A stretch of 28,406 nt of DNA from a virus: IMG/VR virus record IMGVR_UViG_3300037367_000025, positions 1 through 28,406 of that record; one strand, given 5' to 3'. Shown piece by piece: positions 17,379 to 24,114 of this stretch. The notes under the pieces are model-generated. The model worked only from the letters and a program-made list of their open reading frames with translations. It did no database searches and was not told where the DNA came from. The translations under genes and the position numbers were made by a program. Within the stretch, counting starts at the first letter, position 1, and the number at the start of each line of letters is the position of its first letter.

Positions 17379-18650
17379 TTACTGCGGCAGGCCCGAGGGG
17401 TAGGCGGTGTTCGTCAACGGATTCGCATCGATGAACGGCAGCACGCTCGTCGACCAGTCCGCGGCGTTACTCGTTGACTGCCTCGCCCAGGCCATGAAGT
17501 GCTGCTGCACTGTGCCGTTCGCCCACGCAAATAACTGCGCCGGCGTCGCGTTCCCGCCATTGAACTGCCCGCCGTAAATATCCGGGGTCTGCACCTGCCA
17601 CATCCCGGGCAGCACACTCGGCTGGCCCGGTGAGGGCGGCAAGAGCTTCATCGACCCGGGGAACTGCCCCGTGTAATAACACACCCCGTCGGTGCCGTTG
17701 TAGTTCACGCCCCCGACGGTGTTCGTCGTCTGATAGAGCGTGTCCGGCCCGCCGAACCCCGCGCCCGCCGCGACCAACGCATTCCCGAACGCTACCTTAT
17801 CCGCGAGCGCGACTCCGATCCAGTTGAACTCGACCGAGAACACCGTCTTCGTCCACGCTGCCGCCATCGTCTGTGCGAGCGACACCTGCCCCGCGGTCCA
17901 GGACGTATTCGAATACCCATACGGCCCATAGATCGACTGAAAATTCGGGATGTTCCCCGCATCCGAGGGCAAGCTCTCATCGTTCGCCGTGATCCACGCG
18001 AGTGCCGGGTGGCCGTTCAGATTCCCACCGGTCGGTGAGGCAAGCCAATTCAACAGCAGCGCGTACTCAGCAAGGAGCGCCGTGTTCGACTCCATCAATC
18101 GCGTCACACCCGGGGTCTGACCGGTCGTCGAGCCCGTGTACACCCCGCCGATCTCAGACTGCACCGGTGAGCTCAACGAGCCGGCGGTCTGAAACTGCGG
18201 ATTCCAATTCGGATCCGTCGGTGAGTACCAGTAAGAGGGCAGGATCGCACTCTGATCCGAGTTGAAAAAGATATCCGTGATGATCTCAACCGCGAGATAC
18301 CGCGGAGTGCTCAGGCCGTGCAGGTACGCCAAGTCCTGCGCGATCGGAGCGGTCGTGTACTGGCGGTAGCCGGTGAAAAACGCACTGATCGGGATATAAA
18401 GCAGATACCCCGCAAGGTGCGGATGCGCGTTCCCGTTCGAGGTCGGAATATCCTGCTGATACGTCAGCACGCGCTGGCTGAACGGGGCCGTCGACAGCCC
18501 CCGACTCAACGCACTGTAGTGCTGGCCGGGCAGAGTGAGCGGCGGCCAGACCTTCTCGCCGCCCGATAGCGTCTGCGAGGGTGCGGTCTCACGAGTACCC
18601 GTCGAGTCCGCAATCGCCTGGATCGCGTTGACACCCGTGCGTGAAACCAA
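17379..18650 (-). CDS. 423-aa protein, unknown; possible enzyme fold; start uncertain
   Basis: The open frame gives 423 residues from a TTG at 18650 that lacks a Shine-Dalgarno site. The sequence alternates hydrophobic strands and helices (HLAGYLLYIPISAFFTGY, RYLAVEIITDIFFNSDQ, ALLLNWLAS then HPALAWITANDES), which could be a TIM-barrel-like hydrolase, but no catalytic motif was recognised. An ATG at 18703 with GGAG upstream, placed directly after the preceding stop, opens an out-of-frame 11-codon peptide and stops at 18668. The present frame stays open above 18650 and also reads well there, so an indel or frameshift near the start is suspected. It is coupled to the 804-aa gene (three-base gap). 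Depolymerase or lysis enzyme are possibilities only. Confidence 0.6.
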   Translation of the reverse strand: MVSRTGVNAIQAIADSTGTRETAPSQTLSGGEKVWPPLTLPGQHYSALSRGLSTAPFSQRVLTYQQDIPTSNGNAHPHLAGYLLYIPISAFFTGYRQYTTAPIAQDLAYLHGLSTPRYLAVEIITDIFFNSDQSAILPSYWYSPTDPNWNPQFQTAGSLSSPVQSEIGGVYTGSTTGQTPGVTRLMESNTALLAEYALLLNWLASPTGGNLNGHPALAWITANDESLPSDAGNIPNFQSIYGPYGYSNTSWTAGQVSLAQTMAAAWTKTVFSVEFNWIGVALADKVAFGNALVAAGAGFGGPDTLYQTTNTVGGVNYNGTDGVCYYTGQFPGSMKLLPPSPGQPSVLPGMWQVQTPDIYGGQFNGGNATPAQLFAWANGTVQQHFMAWARQSTSNAADWSTSVLPFIDANPLTNTAYPSGLPQ

Positions 18651-18705
18651 ACGAGCCGCGGTGCGGCTTAGCCTCGCTGCAACGCGCCTCTGAGCGCGGA
18701 CATGG

Positions 18706-18867
18706 TTAGAACTCCAGCGTGAAGGGGCAGGCGTACACGTGCAGCAGCTGCGTCACCTCGTGCTGTGTACTGCCCAGGCGATACGTGCATTCCCACAGGC
18801 CGATCGAGATGATCGATGAGTGCGTGAGAAATCCGGTGACGAAAATTACTGTCAGCAAGCGCTTCAT
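18706..18867 (-). CDS. Small secreted-like protein (53 aa)
   Basis: It starts at ATG 18867 with GGGAG seven bases upstream. That site decides against a longer reading to 19008, which would overlap the HNH gene. The N-terminus MKRLLTVIFVTGFLTHSS looks like a signal peptide or membrane anchor. The remainder holds two cysteines (CTYRLGSTQHEVTQLLHV, then ACPF). It overlaps the HNH stop by four bases (ATGA). It may be an envelope-directed phage peptide. The role is unknown, though a lysis-related function would fit its size and export signal. Confidence 0.6.
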   Translation of the reverse strand: MKRLLTVIFVTGFLTHSSIISIGLWECTYRLGSTQHEVTQLLHVYACPFTLEF

Positions 18868-19241
18868 ACTCTGCTCCCTTTGCGTAAATTGCACGTAGGC
18901 CTCATCAGTTGCAAGTTCCCTCGTACGTGCTCCCCGCCGTGAGCGAGCGGCACCCGATGATCCACGTGATATTCCCACCTCACATCGCGCCCACACCCGC
19001 AGGCACACTTCCAGCCCTGACGCTCCCCCATCTGGCGAATATCCTCCTCGGTCACACGCTCGCGGCGCGCCAACTCGAGCATCTCGCGCCGGCGAGCTCG
19101 ATCCTCAAGCCGCTTCGGCTTCAGACACTCCAGACACTGCGCGCGCAGACTCCCAGAACCGTTCTTCACGAACCAACCCAGCGGCCGGGACTCACCGCAC
19201 CCGAGGCATACCCTACGCAGCGGGCTAGCGGCGTATTCCAC
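18864..19241 (-). CDS. HNH endonuclease
   Basis: The protein has 125 residues. An N-terminal zinc-binding pair lies at Cys12/Cys15 and Cys36/Cys39, and a basic helix at 43-62. The HNH core at about 79-121 has HVDHRVPLAHGG, NLQLM and TCNLRKG, giving His/Asp-His, Asn and the second metal-site cysteine. Family members nick or cut DNA using one metal ion. In phages they are either packaging-associated partners of terminase or free-standing mobile nucleases. Here the gene lies in the late operon but five genes before terL. The start is GTG 19241, overlapping the RHH gene by 17 bases with a weak ribosome site. Confidence 0.85.
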   Translation of the reverse strand: MEYAASPLRRVCLGCGESRPLGWFVKNGSGSLRAQCLECLKPKRLEDRARRREMLELARRERVTEEDIRQMGERQGWKCACGCGRDVRWEYHVDHRVPLAHGGEHVRGNLQLMRPTCNLRKGSRV

Positions 19242-19419
19242 TTTGCGTCAGCACCTTGGCAGGCAATGAGCTGTCCTGAGATGGAGGATCTACCCACCTT
19301 TGATGCCATTCTTTGAGTACGAAACGCACCTGGGCCGGCAATGAGCGGAAGTTCTCCGCAGCATCATCCCTCAAGGCCTGAAGAATGTCTCCGTCAATGT
19401 CCAGCCTAACTTCAGCCAC
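19225..19419 (-). CDS. Ribbon-helix-helix (Arc-like) DNA-binding protein
   Basis: The protein has 64 residues from GTG 19419, fixed by an AGGAGG site nine bases upstream. A longer frame to 19641 has no supporting start. The N-terminal strand AEVRLDID, followed by helices DGDILQALRDDAAENF and LPAQVRFVLKEWHQRW, is the ribbon-helix-helix pattern of Arc/CopG-type repressors. These bind DNA as dimers through the strand. The C-terminal 20 residues are polar. It is the first gene after the repeat-rich non-coding region and so a good candidate regulator of the late operon or of that region. Confidence 0.7.
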   Translation of the reverse strand: MAEVRLDIDGDILQALRDDAAENFRSLPAQVRFVLKEWHQRWVDPPSQDSSLPAKVLTQSGIRR

Positions 19420-19544
19420 TAGTTTGTACCTCCTCTGGGAAGTATGGCGTATTTTTTTGGGGAAGAAAAGCGTGTTGGGCACCAGGACATTCACGCGCGC
19501 GGCCCATTTTGTGAGCCAGGGTCCGGCGCGCTCTGGTACCACTA

Positions 19545-19667
19545 CTAGACGGCTTCTTGACAGAAAATGCCATTTAACATAATGGTTATTATGCGCATTA
19601 CAATTAGAAATATCATTAGAATCATCAGATTGCGACCACACTCGGCCATCTGAGCATGTGCAGACAT
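19545..19667 (-). CDS. Possible 40-aa membrane peptide
   Basis: A frame from ATG 19667 gives a peptide with a polar start (MSAHAQMAECGRN), a hydrophobic stretch LMILMIFLIVMRIITIMLNG and a short tail. It could be a small one-span membrane protein. The upstream GGTGA is a modest ribosome site. The frame lies in AT-rich DNA, where hydrophobic codons arise by chance, so this is a weak call. Confidence 0.25.
   Translation of the reverse strand: MSAHAQMAECGRNLMILMIFLIVMRIITIMLNGIFCQEAV
19557..19583 (+). promoter_or_regulatory. Possible plus-strand promoter in the control region
   Basis: A perfect TTGACA (19557-19562) is followed 15 bases later by CATAAT. The spacing is short of the optimum of 17, and no plus-strand gene follows closely, so it might make an untranslated or antisense RNA. 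Low confidence. Confidence 0.2.
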
Positions 19668-19689
19668 GGGATCACCGTCGCATTTAGGC

Positions 19690-19805
19690 AATGGTGCGAT
19701 GCAGAAAGTGTAACGTGTAACGGGAAAAAGGGGGGGGATTTGGAGGATGGCTGGAACGAGTAAGCAATTGTAACTGAAAATATTACAATGCTGCATCGCA
19801 CCATT
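19690..19805. repeat. 15-bp perfect inverted repeat, arms 86 bases apart
   Basis: The arm at 19690-19704 (AATGGTGCGATGCAG) is the exact reverse complement of 19791-19805. The enclosed 86 bases hold three TGTAAC hexamers (19709, 19716, 19769), the G8 run and a shorter ATTGTAA/TTACAAT dyad. It could form a cruciform or large stem-loop, or be paired protein-binding sites. Confidence 0.8.
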
Positions 19806-19833
19806 CCAGGGTCAAATATTTCTATATATATGT

Positions 19834-19907
19834 GTTACATGTGTTACATCTGTTACAGAGTATAATAATCAAGAGGTTGCAATTGTAACGGATGTAACGG
19901 ATGTAAC
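19834..19907. repeat. Two mirrored triplets of 9-bp-spaced GTTACA/TGTAAC elements
   Basis: GTTACA occurs at 19834, 19843 and 19852. The reverse complement TGTAAC occurs at 19884, 19893 and 19902. All steps are 9 bases, and the two sets are symmetrical about 19870/19871. The right set lies inside the final codons of the primase-helicase gene. Iterated, regularly spaced short sites like these usually bind an initiator or repressor. Confidence 0.8.
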
Positions 19908-22085
19908 GCGAATCCAAGCCCTGAACACCGCCTCTCGTTCCCTAACTGTCACGCTGCGCCATCCGATCGAGCGCATGACCTTTCCGAGACGCTTCTGGGC
20001 CGCCTGAGTGTGGTCTCGAGCGTCTGTGATTAAGAGGGCAAGTCCTAAGATCTCGGATGATTTGATGCGATCGACCTTGTGCGCCACCAAGTAGGATCGG
20101 ATTGCGTTCTCCCACAGGTCGACGTCGCGGCGGTCATCTTGCAGCTCACGCGCGGTCTCAACGGGCACCTCGTGCCAGTTCTCCCCCTCCTTGTAGCGGT
20201 GCACCGCCTCGGCGAAGAGTTGCTGGCGGTTTGAACTGATCCATTGCAAGTCGATAACGCCGCATTCGACGGGCCACATCCGGCGCATGCCCGTTTCTGA
20301 CCTATTCCAGTCGTCTCGATTGGTGCTGCCCGCGAACACGCACATGCGCGGGTGCTCCTTAGAGACATGTCCGTAGGAGGCCCTGTAGTAGTCAGTCTGA
20401 CGCGATATCTCGGCCTTGGCTGCATCCGGGTTGACGCCTTGAAATTGGGCGAGCTCCTCGAGTTCGATGAGAAGTTTGCCGCGCATGCACTGGTAGAAGT
20501 CGAGCCTGCCCACCCGATTGGTGCCTGAGTCGTACCAGCGCTTGCCAACGAGCGCGATGAGTGCCTCGGTCTTGCCACGGCCCTCTGGACCTTCGAACAC
20601 CGGCATGTGATCGGCCTTGCATCCTGGGCTATACACGCGCGCGACCATCGAGGTGACGAAGCAGCGGCCCACAGCGCAGGCGTAGGCTGATGGCTTAACG
20701 CCCCAGCCGAGGTTGAGCATTTGCTCAAGGCGATAGGTGCCATCCCATTTGAGCGATTCGAACCACTCGCGCGGCTCGTTGCGCATGTGTTGGCACGCTA
20801 TCCTTAGCACTGCGTCGGCGACCGTCTGGCGGCCGATTGTATACAGGCCCACTTGATCTGTCTGGAGCACTTGCTGCAGCGCAAGAGTGTCGGAGTCCTC
20901 CCACTCTCTGAGCCGCTGCTGGTCATCGAACGTGAATACCGTGTTTCTGAACTGATCCCAGTGGCATGCGGGGAAATCGTTTGGTCGCTCGTGGCGCGAC
21001 GCCTCAACGAAACGCGCGACGTTGTGCAGGTTACCGTGCGGCCGTCCGCGCCCGTCTCGAGTGAACCCCCAGCGCTCCCACTGCCCAGCGAGGCCCCCAG
21101 AGTGAGGTGGGCTAGGCTCTGGGACCGGGTCGGGCCAGTTCGCCTCAGCAGCGCTCTGGAGCGAGCGAGTCGCGAACGGTTTGCAGTGCTGCTCGCAGAA
21201 GGCGTTGATATCGCGCGCGACCCACCCTTCGGCGATCGCATCGGCGATATCCCAGCCCTCGGGCTTTGAGTCCGGCGGATAGGCGACGATTAAGACCGTG
21301 CAGGCGCGCTGCGCGAGATACGAGCCGAGCCACACCATCGCATCACGCCCGGGAGCGTCGTTGTCAGGCCACAGAACCACCGTGCGGCCGGTGAGCCAGA
21401 ACCAGTCGGTTTTGCGCACTGCCGCTGCCCCGTTGCACCAGGCCGTGCAGGCAGCCGTGTCGATGAGCGCGGCGCACCGATCAGCCTTGCGTTCGCCCTC
21501 GAATATCCACACCGGCAGTTCCTGCGCGGCGAGCACCTCAGGTAGGCGGTAGGGCACGTGCGAGGAGGTTCCACGTGGAACCCACCGCTGCTTGATGCGC
21601 CGCCACGGCAGAAACGTCTTGCCGGGGTCGGTTCCGGAGCCCGGATCACCCGGCACGCGGTAGCGAGACTGCACGTAAAGGCCGCGGCGGTGCTCATCGC
21701 GGTACAGGTACGACTCCTCGGGCGCGCCGAGCTTCGGGTGCGGCGGCGGCCACTGCCCTTCCGGGATGTACTCGATGTCGCACTCGGCGGGCTTGCGGTC
21801 GACGTGCGGATCGAGAGCGCGCGCAGCGTCTGACTGGCTGATCTGGTGCATCGCCGCATACAGGGAGATGAGATCGCCGCCCTTGGCCGATTCGTCGGCG
21901 AAGTCGTGCCACGCGCCGGTTGCAAGGTCGATGGAGAGCGACTTGCCGGGCTCGCCTTGAAGGTTCCCGACGTAGAAATGAGACCCGTTGGGCTTGCCCT
22001 TGGGGAACCACGATTGCAGCAGCTCACGGGCCTTACCGATCAGGCGCGCGTTGAGCAGCCGGTAGTCGACCGGCGCGATGGCCAC
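19869..22085 (-). CDS. Bifunctional TOPRIM primase / VapE-type (virulence-associated E) helicase
   Basis: The protein has 738 residues. Residues 30-95 resemble the phage primase N-terminal fold (GAWHDFADESAKGGDLISLY) but lack the zinc-ligand cysteines. The TOPRIM primase core shows Glu196 (FEGERK), Asp241/Asp243 (WPDNDAPG) and Asp279 (DIADA). The C-terminal ATPase has Walker A at 499-506 (GPEGRGKT), Walker B at 538-545 (LLIELEEL) and a sensor region (FAGSTNRDDW), as in the VirE/VapE family. It would prime and unwind DNA at the replication fork. It starts with GTG 22085, five bases after the HTH gene. The C-terminus (VTSVTSVTIATS) is encoded by the repeat array. Confidence 0.85.
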   Translation of the reverse strand: MAIAPVDYRLLNARLIGKARELLQSWFPKGKPNGSHFYVGNLQGEPGKSLSIDLATGAWHDFADESAKGGDLISLYAAMHQISQSDAARALDPHVDRKPAECDIEYIPEGQWPPPHPKLGAPEESYLYRDEHRRGLYVQSRYRVPGDPGSGTDPGKTFLPWRRIKQRWVPRGTSSHVPYRLPEVLAAQELPVWIFEGERKADRCAALIDTAACTAWCNGAAAVRKTDWFWLTGRTVVLWPDNDAPGRDAMVWLGSYLAQRACTVLIVAYPPDSKPEGWDIADAIAEGWVARDINAFCEQHCKPFATRSLQSAAEANWPDPVPEPSPPHSGGLAGQWERWGFTRDGRGRPHGNLHNVARFVEASRHERPNDFPACHWDQFRNTVFTFDDQQRLREWEDSDTLALQQVLQTDQVGLYTIGRQTVADAVLRIACQHMRNEPREWFESLKWDGTYRLEQMLNLGWGVKPSAYACAVGRCFVTSMVARVYSPGCKADHMPVFEGPEGRGKTEALIALVGKRWYDSGTNRVGRLDFYQCMRGKLLIELEELAQFQGVNPDAAKAEISRQTDYYRASYGHVSKEHPRMCVFAGSTNRDDWNRSETGMRRMWPVECGVIDLQWISSNRQQLFAEAVHRYKEGENWHEVPVETARELQDDRRDVDLWENAIRSYLVAHKVDRIKSSEILGLALLITDARDHTQAAQKRLGKVMRSIGWRSVTVREREAVFRAWIRVTSVTSVTIATS

Positions 22086-22090
22086 GCCCG

Positions 22091-22273
22091 CTACACCGTG
22101 AGGTCGATACGCGCGAGTCGCTCGGGCAGGTCCTCGGGCACGCGAACGCTCCCCGCCGCGTAGGCCCTGACGGTTTGGTGTTTGAGCCCCAGGTGCTCGG
22201 CGAGCTCGCGCTGCTTGAGACCGTTCGAGCGAAGAAACCTGCGCAAGTACGCGAGCCGCCGATCGTTTTTCAT
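22091..22273 (-). CDS. Cro-like helix-turn-helix regulator (60 aa)
   Basis: The protein has 60 residues from ATG 22273. An upstream ATG at 22363 would overlap the VRR-NUC gene and has a ribosome site too close to it. Residues 20-41 (LKQRELAEHLGLKHQTVRAY) form a classical helix-turn-helix like those of XRE/Cro proteins. Small size without an oligomerisation domain suggests a Cro-type repressor. It lies downstream of the promoter at 22313-22342 and just before the primase gene. It is a candidate to bind the inverted repeat at the divergent promoter, by inference. Confidence 0.75.
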   Translation of the reverse strand: MKNDRRLAYLRRFLRSNGLKQRELAEHLGLKHQTVRAYAAGSVRVPEDLPERLARIDLTV

Positions 22274-22312
22274 GGCCGAGACCCGCCGAGTTATGTTGAA
22301 TGGGAGCTCGTT

Positions 22313-22342
22313 GGTATACGCCTTATCATGTTGAGCCGTCAA
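22313..22342 (-). promoter_or_regulatory. Candidate sigma70-type promoter for HTH regulator and primase
   Basis: On the minus strand TTGACG (22337-22342) is followed after 18 bases by TATACC (22313-22318). The boxes match consensus at five and four positions. The site lies 40 bases before the HTH start codon and overlaps the end of the nuclease gene. It would let the regulator and primase be expressed apart from the upstream helicase-nuclease pair. Confidence 0.5.
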
Positions 22343-22694
22343 GGAAAAGAATGCGCCGGGCATCCTCTTGCGATCGAGCGATCCCCGAGAGCCCGCCGGC
22401 CTCCTCGACGACTGAAAGGAACCGCGCCTGCTCGTTCGTCACGCGCCCCGTGGGAGATTTCGCCTCGATGGCGGTGAAGACGGCGAGCAGCTGCCCGAGG
22501 TGACCGGGCGTGACACGGATAGAGCGCCAGCCGATGAGGTCTGAGAGACCTGGGACGCCCACGGTGAGGTATCGCCCGTCGGCGAGTTCGTAGGTACCCG
22601 ACTGCATGCGAAACAAGCGCACCGGCCCGCGCGAGACGGCAAGGCGGATCGCCGCGAGGGTGTCACGTTCTGCGAGAGCGTTGTCGTGCGGCAA
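22326..22694 (-). CDS. VRR-NUC domain nuclease
   Basis: The protein has 122 residues, the size of phage stand-alone VRR-NUC proteins. The restriction-endonuclease-like core shows GVPGLSDLIG with Asp52, IEAKS with Glu77 and Lys79, and TNEQARFLSVVEEAGG with Gln89, ending with IARSQEDARRIL. This family cuts branched or flap DNA and often partners SF2 helicases in phages (known). The start is a TTG at 22694, inside the end of the helicase gene (32-base overlap), with no clear ribosome site, so the first residues are uncertain. It acts with the replication and recombination proteins here. Confidence 0.82.
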   Translation of the reverse strand: MPHDNALAERDTLAAIRLAVSRGPVRLFRMQSGTYELADGRYLTVGVPGLSDLIGWRSIRVTPGHLGQLLAVFTAIEAKSPTGRVTNEQARFLSVVEEAGGLSGIARSQEDARRILFLDGST

Positions 22695-24060
22695 GTAGGC
22701 GTCGCGCCCAGGCCTCGGGGTGTTTGAGCCTACGCCTGCGCCCGAGATGGATCAACGCTTCGAGCGTACGCGCTTGGCCTTGCTCCTGGCGCTTGCGCCG
22801 CGCGGCGAGTTGGTCCGCGGAGAGGGTGATTTCTTTAAGTTCACCCGCGCGCTCCACAACCGTGCGAGGCGAGGAGGCAAATTCGGCTCCGCACTCGCTA
22901 CAGACCATAGAGCGTGCGGGTGAAGCTGCGAAACACGCCGGGCAGATGCGAATGCCAGCTCTAAAGACAGCACGCTTAACACGCGGATCGCTGCGAGATA
23001 AGGTCCACGATCGAGTCTCAGTAGGTAGTCCGAATCGATGCACGTTGCCGGCGTGGTCGAATAGTACAGATACGGACTTGCCGGGAAATGGCCGCAGAAT
23101 TCGACCCGTTTGCTGCAAAAAGAGGCCAAGGGACTGCGTGGGACGAAGCGAGATACCCACCTCGATCGCGGGCAAGTCGAAGCCTTCGCTAATGAGCTCA
23201 CAGCTCGTAAGTATCGTGAGCCGTCCGGCGCGAAAGTCGGCGACAAGCGAACGTCGATGTGAAGCTTCGAGCGAGCCATCGATACAGGCGGCCGGGAAGC
23301 CACGATCGCGAAATGCCTGCGCGCGGCCTCGTGCTGCTTGAACGCTAACATCGAAGAGGACCGCGCGCTTGCCGGGGGTGTGGCGGATGTAGTGCTCGAT
23401 GGCGTCCCCGGTGACGTGCGGTTTGCCTGTACGCGCCTCCAGTTCCGCCGTAACGTAGTCACCGGCGCGGCTGTGCAGGCCTTGCGTGTCGATCGTGGGG
23501 GGCGCGTAGACTTTGCAGGGGCTGAGGTAGCCATCGTGAATCAGTTCCTCGTAAGTGGGTCCGACGACGAGTGAGTCGAAGTGCTCGGCAAGCGACTCAC
23601 CGGATAGACGCACCGGGGATGCGGTCACACCGAGCCGGCGCGCGCCCGCGAAGCGCTTGAAAACCGCTGCCCAGGAGTTCTGCCCCGCGGCGTGGTGCGC
23701 CTCATCACAGATGATGAGGTCCGGGGGCACGATGAGGTCGAGACGGCGTACGAGCGTCTGGACGGAGGCGACATAGACCTGCTCGCGGGCGCGGTAGTCG
23801 TAGTTCGCCGCGATGAAGCCGTGGCCTACGCCGGTCTCAGCGAGCGCGCGTGAGATCTGCTCGACGAGCTCGGCGCGGTGGCACAGGATAAGGACCCGAT
23901 TGCCGCGCTCTGCTGCACCGCGACAGATGGCAGCGAAGGTGAGGGTTTTGCCGGACCCAGGCGGTGCGACGTAGAGCACCGATTTCGCACCGCGTCTGAA
24001 CTCGGCTCGCGTGCGCTCGAGCGCGTCGAGCTGGTAGGGCCTAAGTGTGATGGTTGACAT
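22663..24060 (-). CDS. SF2 DEAH-box DNA helicase with zinc ribbon
   Basis: The protein has 465 residues. Motifs in order: LRPYQ at 6-10, Walker A at 32-39 (APPGSGKT), DEAH at 119-122, TAS at 145-147, the helicase C lobe, and motif VI at 316-323 (QTGRILRP). A four-cysteine zinc ribbon follows (Cys372, Cys375, Cys386, Cys389), then an Arg-rich C-terminus. It is an ATP-driven helicase of the kind found in phage replication modules, where it may restart or remodel forks. It starts at ATG 24060, whose codon overlaps the divergent plus-strand promoter. It is followed by the VRR-NUC gene in the same direction. Confidence 0.88.
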   Translation of the reverse strand: MSTITLRPYQLDALERTRAEFRRGAKSVLYVAPPGSGKTLTFAAICRGAAERGNRVLILCHRAELVEQISRALAETGVGHGFIAANYDYRAREQVYVASVQTLVRRLDLIVPPDLIICDEAHHAAGQNSWAAVFKRFAGARRLGVTASPVRLSGESLAEHFDSLVVGPTYEELIHDGYLSPCKVYAPPTIDTQGLHSRAGDYVTAELEARTGKPHVTGDAIEHYIRHTPGKRAVLFDVSVQAARGRAQAFRDRGFPAACIDGSLEASHRRSLVADFRAGRLTILTSCELISEGFDLPAIEVGISLRPTQSLGLFLQQTGRILRPFPGKSVSVLFDHAGNVHRFGLPTETRSWTLSRSDPRVKRAVFRAGIRICPACFAASPARSMVCSECGAEFASSPRTVVERAGELKEITLSADQLAARRKRQEQGQARTLEALIHLGRRRRLKHPEAWARRLLAARQRSRRT

Positions 24061-24082
24061 GCAGTGACGATGAGTGTATATC
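24054..24082 (+). promoter_or_regulatory. Divergent early promoter (sigma70-type)
   Basis: TTGACA (24054-24059, perfect) is separated by exactly 17 bases from TATATC (24077-24082). Transcription would begin near 24089, upstream of ATG 24115, which supports that start for the first plus-strand gene. The -35 box overlaps the start codon of the divergent helicase gene. On the opposite strand TATACA (24075-24080) with TTGCCT (24096-24101), 15 bases apart, could be a weaker divergent promoter. Confidence 0.65.
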
Positions 24083-24086
24083 GTCA
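24065..24086. promoter_or_regulatory. Inverted-repeat candidate operator over the divergent promoter
   Basis: TGACGAT (24065-24071) and ATCGTCA (24080-24086) form a perfect 7-bp inverted repeat with an 8-base centre. It covers the -10 box of the plus-strand promoter and the candidate minus-strand -10. Size and position fit a dimeric HTH repressor site. No second copy was found upstream of the HTH gene. Confidence 0.5.
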
Positions 24087-24114
24087 GTCTCGCTCAGGCA
24101 ACTTGGATAGCACG

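Larger units (their letters stand above)
19420..19868. other. AT-rich non-coding control region, candidate origin
   Basis: These 450 bases contain no convincing gene. They hold a G8 homopolymer (19730-19737), a long AT-rich tract (19811-19833), a 15-bp inverted repeat, many TGTAAC/GTTACA hexamers and an ATTGTAA/TTACAAT dyad (19767-19789). Base composition is far more AT-rich than the flanks. Proximity to the primase-helicase gene, AT-rich DNA and spaced short repeats together resemble a phage replication origin. Control of late transcription is the alternative. Confidence 0.5.

Noticed and set aside
18706-19008. 100-aa reading of the small secreted protein
   Set aside because: The longer reading overlaps the HNH gene and has no ribosome site; ATG 18867 has GGGAG at the right distance.
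19730-19737. G8 homopolymer as a phase-variation site
   Set aside because: It lies in non-coding DNA with no frame that would be switched; length error in sequencing is also possible.
19857-19884. Intrinsic terminator after the primase gene
   Set aside because: The mirrored hexamers could fold in RNA, but no U-run follows and the 9-bp spacing is better explained by protein-binding sites.
24064-24114. GTG start at 24064 for the first plus-strand gene
   Set aside because: It would place the start codon upstream of the predicted transcription start and inside the promoter.
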